IMG/VR virus record: IMGVR_UViG_3300044491_001293 | Coordinates: 1-21,800 of that record | Direction: 5' to 3' (one strand) | Origin: a virus | DNA: 21,800 nt | Shown: piece by piece, positions 1 to 6,240 of the stretch | Position numbering within the stretch: position 1 is the first letter of the stretch | How the letters are laid out: each line of letters begins with the position of its first letter | Position numbers and translations under genes: made by a program | The notes under the pieces: model-generated | Seen by the model: only the letters and a program-made list of their open reading frames with translations | Databases searched by the model: none | What the model was told of the DNA's origin: nothing

Positions 1-816
1 CTAAAACCAGATGACAAACCAATTGGTTCATTTGTGTTTATGGGCCCAACTGGTACAGGTAAAACTGAAACAGCAAAAGCTCTTTCAACACACTTAGGAG
101 TTCCGCTTGTACGTTTTGATATGAGTGAATTCCAAGAGAAACATAGTGTTGCTAAACTTATTGGTGCACCTCCAGGTTATGTAGGCTTTGAAGATGACGC
201 AGGTCAGATGATTGTAAAACTACAAGAAAATCCAAACTGTGTATTGTTGCTAGACGAAATTGAAAAAGCTCATCCAGATGTTGCTAGTATACTATTACAA
301 CTAATGGATAATGGTAAAATTACTGGTAGCAATGGAAAAGAAGCAGATGCTCGCAATGTTGTATTAATTCTTACAACAAACTTAGGTGCAGCTGAAGCAG
401 AGAAAAATTCAATTGGTTTTGGATCTGAAGAAACTGAATACGAAGATAAAAGCATGAAAGAATACTTTAAACCAGAGTTTAGAAATAGATTAGATGCTAC
501 AATTACGTTTGCTAAACTAGGCAAGCCAGTAATGCTTAAAATTGTAGGCAAGTTTATGAAAGAACTTAAAGACCAAGTTAAGCAAAAAGATGTAAAATTT
601 ACAATTACAGACGAAGCACTTGATTACTTAGTAGACAAAGGATTTGATCCTAAAATGGGTGCAAGACCTTTGCAGCGTGTTATTGACAAAGATATTAAGC
701 GTCCACTATCACGAGCATTACTATTTGGTGATCTCAAAAATGGCGGTACAATTATTATTAAACTTGTTGATGATAAAATTGAACTGGAAGTAGAAAAAGT
801 TGTTGAAGAAGTGTGA
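1..816 (+). CDS. ClpA-type AAA+ unfoldase, C-terminal (D2) module, 5' truncated
   Basis: The reading frame is open from base 1, so the start lies outside the window; 271 codons are visible. They read as the second ATPase module of Clp/Hsp100 unfoldases, which thread proteins into a protease. Visible in order: a PIGSF lead-in, Walker A (GPTGTGKTE), the pore-loop region GAPPGYVGF, Walker B (LLLDEIEKAH), sensor-1 TTN, the arginine-finger region EFRNRLD and sensor-2 GARPLQRV. A SIGF tripeptide sits where ClpA has its IGL ClpP-docking loop, which argues for ClpA type over ClpB (ClpB lacks this loop). The C-terminal small domain is complete. Family knowledge says ClpA delivers substrates to ClpP; I infer that the phage protein could use host ClpP. 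The N-terminal domain and D1 cannot be seen. The end overlaps the next gene. Confidence 0.9.
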   Translation, partial: LKPDDKPIGSFVFMGPTGTGKTETAKALSTHLGVPLVRFDMSEFQEKHSVAKLIGAPPGYVGFEDDAGQMIVKLQENPNCVLLLDEIEKAHPDVASILLQLMDNGKITGSNGKEADARNVVLILTTNLGAAEAEKNSIGFGSEETEYEDKSMKEYFKPEFRNRLDATITFAKLGKPVMLKIVGKFMKELKDQVKQKDVKFTITDEALDYLVDKGFDPKMGARPLQRVIDKDIKRPLSRALLFGDLKNGGTIIIKLVDDKIELEVEKVVEEV

Positions 817-1489
817 AACTACAAAACTACACTACGGACGATATCTTTACAAAGTTGTTGTCCGTAGTCCACTAGCAAGTGTGTTTAGAACTGAAATGCA
901 ACGTAATGGCAAACTAAGCTATGCACGTAGCCAAATTGACAGTTATAAACTTTCAGCAAAACTAGGATTACCGTTAAAGAAAACTACGTGGCGTAGTGAG
1001 TTGCATCTTGATTCTAATGACATAACAGATGCTGATAAAATTTGCAGATTGTTATTACACAGTAAAGAATATTTGGTACGTTGTGAATATAATACACTAA
1101 TAATCTATAGTAATGATAAAAAACTTCTAACTACAATTTCAAAGTTTGCAATTGCTGAAGAGTTTTGGGAGCCTGATACTAACTGTATTACTTTCTTACA
1201 AAAAAATACAAACACTATAATTAGTGACAAAAAAACAAACTTTCCAATTAAATTAACGTTTGGGCAGAAACCAGCAAAACGTTCAATGGGTACATGGTTA
1301 CAAAACAACACTGACAAAGCACGTTGCGGGCCTTTGTTGATGAAAAACTTTCTAAATAGAGAACGTTGGATCAAAGGACAATATATTTTTGTACGTGACG
1401 AAAAAGTTTTATTCATGGTACAACTAATTTGCGGTGACAATATTACCCGTATCGATAAAATTGTGTACAAGGATGATATTGATAAATAG
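800..1489 (+). CDS. Conserved-looking hypothetical phage protein
   Basis: This is a 229-residue ORF with no family I recognise. It begins with a TTG at 800 that overlaps the end of the Clp gene by 17 bases; a GGAAG lies about 9 bases upstream, so a coupled TTG start is plausible. The first ATG comes only about 32 codons in (near 896) and would remove the YLYKVVVRSPLASVF stretch, which looks like genuine protein. The product is basic and Lys/Asn-rich, mixed alpha/beta in appearance, without signal peptide, transmembrane segment or cysteine cluster. The end coincides with a late-promoter-like motif that serves the next gene. The start is uncertain and the function unknown. Confidence 0.6.
   Translation: MLKKCETTKLHYGRYLYKVVVRSPLASVFRTEMQRNGKLSYARSQIDSYKLSAKLGLPLKKTTWRSELHLDSNDITDADKICRLLLHSKEYLVRCEYNTLIIYSNDKKLLTTISKFAIAEEFWEPDTNCITFLQKNTNTIISDKKTNFPIKLTFGQKPAKRSMGTWLQNNTDKARCGPLLMKNFLNRERWIKGQYIFVRDEKVLFMVQLICGDNITRIDKIVYKDDIDK
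1481..1488 (+). promoter_or_regulatory. Candidate T4-like late promoter (GATAAATA)
   Basis: GATAAATA matches 7 of 8 bases of the T4 late promoter TATAAATA, which is recognised by gp55 without a -35 element. It overlaps the stop codon of the preceding ORF and lies 28 bases before the ATG at 1516. The same octamer, in the longer context GATAAATAGTA, recurs at 6214-6221 before another virion-type gene. The assignment rests on motif and position only. Confidence 0.55.
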
Positions 1490-1515
1490 TATTAATAAAC
1501 CTATAAGGATACATC

Positions 1516-2067
1516 ATGGAACATTTTGTAAGATTAGTAATGGAAAAGACTCAAGTCAAACTAGACGAAAGTATTTTTACAGAACAAAACATTTATGAAG
1601 CAGTAGAAAATACCTATGTTGAACTACCGCTGCCACGTGAACTTAGCGAGTCCGAAGCAGACGAATATGCACAGCGTTTAGCTGACCTTATGTTTGAAAA
1701 CGGCCACGAAGATTTTGATATTGAAATTATGTCAAACGAAGATGCAATTGACGAAGTTACATACGACGACGATGACGACTTTTATGAAGACTACGGTGAC
1801 ATGTGGTTTAATACAGATTATGTTGACGAAGCTGAATATCAAGGTCGTAAAGTTGCACTTGGTAAACCAATGGCAGGTGATACAAAAAAGTTTAAAGTGT
1901 ATGTCAAAAATCCAAAGGGTAACGTAGTTAAAGTTAACTTTGGACAAAAAGGTGTAAAAATTAAAAAGTCTAATCCGGCACGTAGACGCTCATTTAGAGC
2001 AAGACACAACTGTGATAATCCTGGACCTAGACATAAAGCAAGATATTGGAGTTGCAGGAAATGGTAA
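1516..2067 (+). CDS. Virion-associated candidate: acidic N-half with basic Cys/His C-terminal module
   Basis: This 183-residue protein starts at an ATG with AAGGA about 7 bases upstream and a GATAAATA late motif before that. Its middle (residues about 70-105) is very acidic, with a run of Asp codons near 1767. The last 60 residues switch abruptly to a Lys/Arg-rich module: KFKVYVKNPKGNVVKVNFG, then SFRARHNC, then YWSCRKW, with conserved-looking His, Cys and Trp positions that could bind a metal. I recall this module at the C-terminus of marine T4-like virion or prohead proteins, but its role is unknown to me. The charge split resembles scaffold or core proteins. It overlaps the next gene by 7 bases. 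Confidence 0.7.
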   Translation: MEHFVRLVMEKTQVKLDESIFTEQNIYEAVENTYVELPLPRELSESEADEYAQRLADLMFENGHEDFDIEIMSNEDAIDEVTYDDDDDFYEDYGDMWFNTDYVDEAEYQGRKVALGKPMAGDTKKFKVYVKNPKGNVVKVNFGQKGVKIKKSNPARRRSFRARHNCDNPGPRHKARYWSCRKW

Positions 2068-2279
2068 AAACAGTTGCAGATGAAATTAGAGAAATGGGCG
2101 ATCGCCTAACAGCACTATTAGATCAACGAGCAGTTGACGAAGCAGGCGGGTATTATACACAACCGGTATACGACCTAATTAAAAAACACGGTATTGAAAA
2201 AGTAATGCATGAGCTACTAACATCTTTAGATGGTGATGCGATTCAAAGTTTTTTACAACGTGCGAATTTTGAGGACTAA
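2061..2279 (+). CDS. Small hypothetical virion-cluster protein
   Basis: This is a 72-residue protein. I chose the ATG at 2061 over an in-frame TTG at 2046 because TTGGAG at 2046-2051 gives a ribosome site at normal distance from 2061; it overlaps the previous gene by 7 bases. The sequence looks all-helical and acidic (EIREMGDRLTALLDQR, then PVYDLIKKHGIEKVMHELL). The N-terminus contains I9-R-E11, fitting the [L/I]-x-E prohead-protease signature shared by its neighbours. The C-terminus (FLQRANFED) is typical of a complete protein. No family is recognised; context suggests a virion or assembly role. Confidence 0.65.
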   Translation: MVKTVADEIREMGDRLTALLDQRAVDEAGGYYTQPVYDLIKKHGIEKVMHELLTSLDGDAIQSFLQRANFED

Positions 2280-2282
2280 GAA

Positions 2283-2648
2283 ATGGTAAAACGCAACGAA
2301 ATTTTAGAAAATGCTATGATGGATAACAGTCCTGAAATGAAAATTGGCAGCGAGTTACCATATGATGTACTCGACGATGTTGTTGTGTTTATGCAAAATG
2401 ATCCAGATTTTTATAGAACCCAAACATATCCAGCGTTAGTTGATGTACAAAAAGCAATAAACAATGGCGGTAAATTTAGTAAGAAACAAATGTTTCCAAT
2501 GATTGATAAAGCTATTGAATCATACGTCAAAAAGTTTGATGTGCCAAAACGTCCAGATAGATTATTACACACTGATGCTGAAAAAATGGAATGTGCTACT
2601 AGGCTGTTAAATGCCGAGAAGGAAAACTTTCGTAATAAGGAATACTAA
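2283..2648 (+). CDS. Hypothetical virion-cluster protein
   Basis: This 121-residue protein starts at an ATG just after the upstream stop, with AGGACTAAG upstream as a weak ribosome site. It appears helical, with a central stretch (ALVDVQKAINNGGKFSKKQMF) resembling a small helical-repeat domain. The N-terminus holds I7-L-E9, another match to the gp21-type cleavage signature of this cluster. There is no transmembrane segment and only one cysteine. It overlaps the next gene by one base (TAATG), implying translational coupling. I do not recognise the family. Confidence 0.65.
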   Translation: MVKRNEILENAMMDNSPEMKIGSELPYDVLDDVVVFMQNDPDFYRTQTYPALVDVQKAINNGGKFSKKQMFPMIDKAIESYVKKFDVPKRPDRLLHTDAEKMECATRLLNAEKENFRNKEY

Positions 2649-3733
2649 TGCGTTATCGTGAATTTAAAATACTCACTGAAGCTAAAGTAGGCCGAGAGTA
2701 TCAACACTTAGAAGACTTAGTATTTGTCGATGGAAGCGCAGGTGCAGCCAAAGCAGCAGATATACTTAGTAAAATGGGCAGCGACAGTAGCGATATTGCT
2801 ATCAAGTGGGACGGATATCCTACTATGTATTACGGCAGAGAACCAAGTGGCAAATTTGTACTAGTAGGCAAAAACGGCTGGGGCAGAAACAAAAGTTATT
2901 CTTCAGAAGATTTATATAAATTTATTACCAATACAGGAAAAGGCGAAGAGTGGCGTGAGCGTTTTGCTAGTGAAATGGCTGGTATTTTTAAAGTTATGGA
3001 AGCAGCAACTCCTCCTAACTTTAGAGGTTACATCTACGGAGATATACTTTATCATCCAGGCAAGCCAGTTACAAAAACTGACGAAGGCTTACAGTTTACG
3101 CCAAACCTAGTAACATATACTGTTGATCCTAACAGTGAACTAGGCAAGCGTGTAGCAAACAGTACAGTGGGCGTTACAGTACACACACGCTACGAAAACT
3201 TTGGCGATAGTACTGGCACACCAATTAGTGATGTAAAAGAATTAAACAGTAGCGATGCAGTTGTACTTGGGCAAACTTATGTAACACATCAGCCACAAGT
3301 AGATACAAAAGAAGTAGACGCTATTAGAACATTTGCAAAAAAATATGCAAGTGCAATTGACAGCTTCCTTGCTCCGGTACAAGGATTAAGTGATATGAAA
3401 AATATCATTTATACATATGTAAACCAAAGTAGTAGAGCACAGCAATTACAACAACTTGATAAAAACTTTTTTAGTTGGTTGCAAGGTAGTAAAGTAAGTT
3501 CTAACAAGCAAGCAAAAATCAAAGCAATGAGTGATGAAAATCCAAAAGCGTTGCCAGCAATTTTTAGTCTTGTAAAACAAATTATGACAGCAAAGGATCA
3601 TATCATACAACAGTTAGATGATGCTCCAGCTGATGTAAAACAAAGCACCAAAGGCGAAAAAGGCGGTGAGGGATATGTAGCACTAGGTAGTAAAACTAAA
3701 CTAGTGCCGAGACAAAGGTGGCAACCGTCATGA
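2648..3733 (+). CDS. Putative ligase-fold nucleotidyltransferase with capsid-targeting-like N-terminus
   Basis: This is a 361-residue protein. The first 12 residues, MRYREFKILTEA, resemble the T4 internal-protein capsid-targeting sequence MKTYQEFIAEA, with L9-T-E11 before Ala as a gp21-type cleavage site. Downstream, IKWDGYP (K53-x-D-G56) matches motif I of ATP-dependent DNA/RNA ligases, where the Lys takes AMP. KFVLVGKNGWGRN could be motif Ia and GYIYGDILY a motif III-like strand. Near the end, GGEGYVAL and TKLVPRQRW resemble motifs IV and V. About 200 residues, partly helical, separate III from IV and no OB domain follows, so it is not a standard ligase. I infer an AMP/NMP-transferring enzyme or a degenerate ligase fold placed in the capsid. 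It overlaps the next gene by four bases (ATGA). Confidence 0.65.
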   Translation: MRYREFKILTEAKVGREYQHLEDLVFVDGSAGAAKAADILSKMGSDSSDIAIKWDGYPTMYYGREPSGKFVLVGKNGWGRNKSYSSEDLYKFITNTGKGEEWRERFASEMAGIFKVMEAATPPNFRGYIYGDILYHPGKPVTKTDEGLQFTPNLVTYTVDPNSELGKRVANSTVGVTVHTRYENFGDSTGTPISDVKELNSSDAVVLGQTYVTHQPQVDTKEVDAIRTFAKKYASAIDSFLAPVQGLSDMKNIIYTYVNQSSRAQQLQQLDKNFFSWLQGSKVSSNKQAKIKAMSDENPKALPAIFSLVKQIMTAKDHIIQQLDDAPADVKQSTKGEKGGEGYVALGSKTKLVPRQRWQPS

Positions 3734-4860
3734 AGATAAGAAATTTATTTGAAGCATCAAAGACAGCAGTTCTAGCATTTGGAAGAATGAATCCTCCTAC
3801 AATTGGGCATAAAAAATTAGCCGATAAAGTAGCAAGCATTCCTGGTGATCCTTATATTTTTGTGACACAAAGCCAAAAGCCAAAAACAGATCCGTTGCCA
3901 TTTGCAGATAAATTAAAATTTGCACAAGCAAGTTTTCCAAATGTTAAAGTAGGCAGTAGTGATGTAAAAACTATTATACAAGCACTACAAAAAATTGAAG
4001 CTATGGGATATGATAGTATTGTATATGTTGCAGGCAGTGATAGAATACAAGATTTTACTACACTTATTAACAAGTACAATGGCAAAGAGTATAACTTTAA
4101 AGATATTCAAGTTGTAAGTGCAGGCGAACGTGATCCGGATGCAGAAGGTGCTGAAGGTATGAGCGCAAGTAAGATGAGAGCAGCAGCAGCAACAGGAGAT
4201 TTTGATAGTTTCCAACAAGGTGTTGCTAATCCAAAGATTGCTCAACAAATGTATGACGCAGTACGCAAAGGTATGGGTGTATTAGAAAAGGCTCCTCCGG
4301 GTAGAGAAAAACAAGTCAAAAAACTAAAAGGCAAGTTTGACGATCCAGGTGCACCTTATGCTATTGCTTGGGCACAGCATAACAAACACGGCAAGCCTAA
4401 AAAGAAAACCAATGAAGGTTACAAACTACAACTAGAACGTGACACTGATATGATGGTGTTAAACATTGTTGACACTGCTACAGGCAAACGTACAGAAGTG
4501 CGTGGTAAGCCAGGTTACGAAACAGGCAACTATGATCCTAATGACAAGTTGCATATGCTATTAGATAAAATTGGCAAGAGTGCTGATATTTCACAACTAA
4601 TGAACGGCGAGCCAGTAGGCATTAATCCAAAACACCCACAAGGTGCTAGTGCTAAGGCTGCTACTGATAAAGCATATAACGAAAACTTTGCTGACGGTAA
4701 AGTAAAAGGCAAAAGCAGACCAGGGCGTGTAAAACGTAGTGGTGCAAGTTGTAATGGTAGTGTAACAGCACTACGCAAACGTGCTAAGAACGCAAGTGGT
4801 GAGAAGGCTAAAATGTATCACTGGTGTGCTAATATGAAAAGCGGCAAGAAAAAGAAATGA
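3730..4860 (+). CDS. HxGH-type nucleotidyltransferase with targeting-like N-terminus and modular basic tail
   Basis: This is a 376-residue protein. The ATG at 3730 (ATGA overlap) is preferred to a GTG at 3718 because it begins MKIRNLFEA, with L6-F-E8 before Ala like its neighbours. Residues 14-155 form a nucleotidyltransferase domain: AFGRMNPPTIGH holds the TIGH version of the HxGH nucleotide motif, and SASKMRAAAATGDF stands in for the C-terminal ISSTxxR-type motif. Such domains couple NTPs to phosphoryl substrates, as in NMN, pantetheine or sugar adenylyl/cytidylyltransferases; the substrate cannot be read here. The rest is tail: FDDPGAPYAIAWAQHNKHG, then a Lys/Arg-rich C-terminal module (SRPGRVKRSGASCNGS through MYHWCANMKSG) with two conserved-looking Cys. 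I infer a packaged enzyme. Confidence 0.8.
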   Translation: MKIRNLFEASKTAVLAFGRMNPPTIGHKKLADKVASIPGDPYIFVTQSQKPKTDPLPFADKLKFAQASFPNVKVGSSDVKTIIQALQKIEAMGYDSIVYVAGSDRIQDFTTLINKYNGKEYNFKDIQVVSAGERDPDAEGAEGMSASKMRAAAATGDFDSFQQGVANPKIAQQMYDAVRKGMGVLEKAPPGREKQVKKLKGKFDDPGAPYAIAWAQHNKHGKPKKKTNEGYKLQLERDTDMMVLNIVDTATGKRTEVRGKPGYETGNYDPNDKLHMLLDKIGKSADISQLMNGEPVGINPKHPQGASAKAATDKAYNENFADGKVKGKSRPGRVKRSGASCNGSVTALRKRAKNASGEKAKMYHWCANMKSGKKKK

Positions 4861-4988
4861 CCCAAGAAGAACTAGAACACTATATAGCTAAGTATAAAGA
4901 ACACGAAGCACGTAGAGCTAGTACCAACGAAAGAAATGCATACTGGAATGAATATAGAAGATCTAAAGAAACTAGCAGGGATCAGTGA
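4857..4988 (+). CDS. Small hypothetical ORF (43 aa)
   Basis: An ATG at 4857 overlaps the preceding stop as ATGA, the same coupling used throughout this operon, and opens a 43-residue frame (MTQEELEHYIAKYKEH...). The product is strongly charged and probably a single helix. It ends inside the next gene, overlapping it by about 50 bases. Without this ORF there would be a gap of about 75 bases in an otherwise gapless gene string, which favours it being real. No family is recognised. Confidence 0.5.
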   Translation: MTQEELEHYIAKYKEHEARRASTNERNAYWNEYRRSKETSRDQ

Positions 4989-5154
4989 ATTTAAAGGATA
5001 CACTGAATACACTCTAGAAGATTTTAGCGATGCTGCAAATGCTAATCGTAAGAAAGAACGTGAGCAAAATATCAAACCAGGCACCGACGAATGGTTTAAA
5101 CTATGGTTTAGTCAGCCTAAGATGCAAGGCAAAGGATTTAGAGGCCGCAAATGA
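4936..5154 (+). CDS. Small basic virion-cluster protein
   Basis: This protein has 72 residues from the ATG at 4936, or 68 from 4948, where MNIEDLKKLAGIS looks like a natural N-terminus; the upstream GAAAGAA weakly favours 4936. The N-half is acidic (YTEYTLEDFSDAANANRK) and the C-half basic and aromatic, ending IKPGTDEWFKLWFS then GKGFRGRK. I recall the PGTDEWFKLWF type motif in other marine myovirus proteins, without a known role. It overlaps the next gene as ATGA. Its small size and place among probable internal virion proteins suggest a capsid or assembly role. Confidence 0.6.
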   Translation: MHTGMNIEDLKKLAGISEFKGYTEYTLEDFSDAANANRKKEREQNIKPGTDEWFKLWFSQPKMQGKGFRGRK

Positions 5155-5456
5155 AAATAGACGATTTATTTGAAGATGGACGTATTGTAAAAGGTGTTAA
5201 CACTACCCCTGATGTTGGTGTTAATCAAACTAGTATTGAAGCAGCAAAATTAGGCTTTAAAGTAGACAAAGATGGTAAGCCGCCTACATTAAGTAGTAAG
5301 GTAAAAGGCAAGTCAACTAATGTGCTTTTTAACTTAGGAATGACCGAAGATACTACTCCGCGATATACTGCTGCAGAATGGGCTATTATCGAAGGCGGAC
5401 ACACGCTTGAGGAACCTGAAGAAAAAGTAAAGTTATTTGATTGGACTAAATACTAA
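5151..5456 (+). CDS. Small virion-cluster protein with LFE targeting-like N-terminus
   Basis: This 101-residue protein begins MKIDDLFEDG, nearly the same as the MKIRNLFEA start of the nucleotidyltransferase two genes upstream, and has L6-F-E8 as a predicted gp21-type site. After it comes a Gly/Pro/Lys-rich stretch (NTTPDVGVNQTSIEAAKLGF, then DGKPPTLSSK, then NVLFNLGMTE). I recall this stretch as a recurring module of marine T4-like phage proteins. The C-terminus is acidic and ends FDWTKY. No enzymatic motif is visible. It starts by ATGA overlap and its stop is one base before the next ATG. Confidence 0.65.
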   Translation: MKIDDLFEDGRIVKGVNTTPDVGVNQTSIEAAKLGFKVDKDGKPPTLSSKVKGKSTNVLFNLGMTEDTTPRYTAAEWAIIEGGHTLEEPEEKVKLFDWTKY

Positions 5457-5457
5457 C

Positions 5458-5649
5458 ATGAGACTAAGAGAGACCTTTAAAGCACCTGCATTTCATTTGT
5501 TTATGGCCGATTTACGCATTAGACAAAAGTATTACTCGCAAGCTATCAAAGTGCAAACACAAGCACGTAATGCCATTGAAGCTAAAAAGCAGCTTATGGC
5601 ACAGTATGGTCCTGATACAAAAATTATTTCAATTAGGCGAAGCAAATGA
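5458..5649 (+). CDS. Small basic virion-cluster protein
   Basis: This is a 63-residue protein; the ATG at 5458, one base after the previous stop, is preferred to a TTG 21 bases earlier inside that gene. It is very basic, with helix-forming residues: HLFMADLRIRQKYYSQAI, then a module ARNAIEAKKQLMAQYGPDT followed by KIISIRRSK. I recall this last module at the end of other marine phage proteins. The N-terminus MRLRETFKA contains L3-R-E5 but lacks Glu where its neighbours have LFEA, so cleavage is less certain. It could bind nucleic acid by charge. It overlaps the next gene by ATGA. Confidence 0.6.
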   Translation: MRLRETFKAPAFHLFMADLRIRQKYYSQAIKVQTQARNAIEAKKQLMAQYGPDTKIISIRRSK

Positions 5650-6218
5650 TTATAAGCGAAATTACAGGCGGCGGTAAGGCTGGACATCAAGCCAAAGGCA
5701 AAGATAAAATGCCTATAGCCAAAGGCGGTCGTACTAAGCATCCTTTAAAAGGTAAACTAGTAGGCGAAGCACAACTAGACGAAGCAGCACCTATTATTGC
5801 AGCAGCAATATGGTTGATTAAATTTGCAGCGGCACGTGGAGCATGGCCTATTATTAAATGGCTGATAAAAAGACACGGTGGCAAAATTGGTGCAGGTGCA
5901 GCCGCAGCATACTATATCGATCAAGGATGGGACTGGGTAATATCTCAAATTGGTGAAGAATATGCACAGATGCTTATTGATAACAAATTTGAAATCGGCA
6001 TGGCAGTAGCACTTATACTAGGTGCAGTTGCTCTTAAAAAGTTTATTGAGAAAAAAGGCGAAGCATTAGTAGCCAAATATCAAGAAGAATCAATGTACGA
6101 AACAACAAGTGCTGGTGCAATTGCTTCAACTAATAATGGGTTTGCAGGTGGCGGCCCAGGAAGTATGCTACGCAGAGGTGCAGCACCAAAACGTAGAACA
6201 AAAAAGAAAAACAGATAA
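5646..6218 (+). CDS. Hydrophobic virion-cluster protein, candidate ejected or pore protein
   Basis: This is a 190-residue protein. Its first 46 residues are Gly/Lys-rich and end in QLDEAAP, a good gp21-type site (L44-D-E46 before Ala); I3-S-E5 is a second possible site. Cleavage after E46 would expose a hydrophobic N-terminus: IIAAAIWLIKFAAARGAWPI, then a basic stretch, then a second apolar segment (IGMAVALILGAVALKKFI, near residues 118-135). These could be membrane or amphipathic helices. The tail holds a SAGAIAS...GGGPGSM module, then a basic end (PKRRTKKKNR). I infer an internal protein that might contact the host membrane during ejection; it could equally be a core protein. No family is recognised. 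Confidence 0.65.
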   Translation: MIISEITGGGKAGHQAKGKDKMPIAKGGRTKHPLKGKLVGEAQLDEAAPIIAAAIWLIKFAAARGAWPIIKWLIKRHGGKIGAGAAAAYYIDQGWDWVISQIGEEYAQMLIDNKFEIGMAVALILGAVALKKFIEKKGEALVAKYQEESMYETTSAGAIASTNNGFAGGGPGSMLRRGAAPKRRTKKKNR

Positions 6219-6221
6219 ATA
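6214..6221 (+). promoter_or_regulatory. Candidate T4-like late promoter (GATAAATA)
   Basis: This is a second GATAAATA, again overlapping the previous gene's stop and again followed by GTA, as at 1481. It lies 20 bases before the ATG at 6241, with a clear GGAG ribosome site between. Recurrence of the same octamer in the same context before two virion-type genes supports a late promoter. Confidence 0.5.
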
Positions 6222-6240
6222 GTAGTAACCGGAGAATACT

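Noticed and set aside
1694-1927. Plus-strand frame inside the acidic gene at 1516
   Set aside because: It is an out-of-frame reading of repetitive Asp/Glu codons, giving a Thr/Met-rich product without a ribosome site.
5446-5452. CTAAATA strings at 5446, 9061 and 20847 as late promoters
   Set aside because: Each lies within or at the end of a coding region at Thr-Lys-Tyr codons (ACT/TCT AAA TAC type), and at 5446 it is only a few bases from the next ATG. GATAAATA with its shared context was kept instead.
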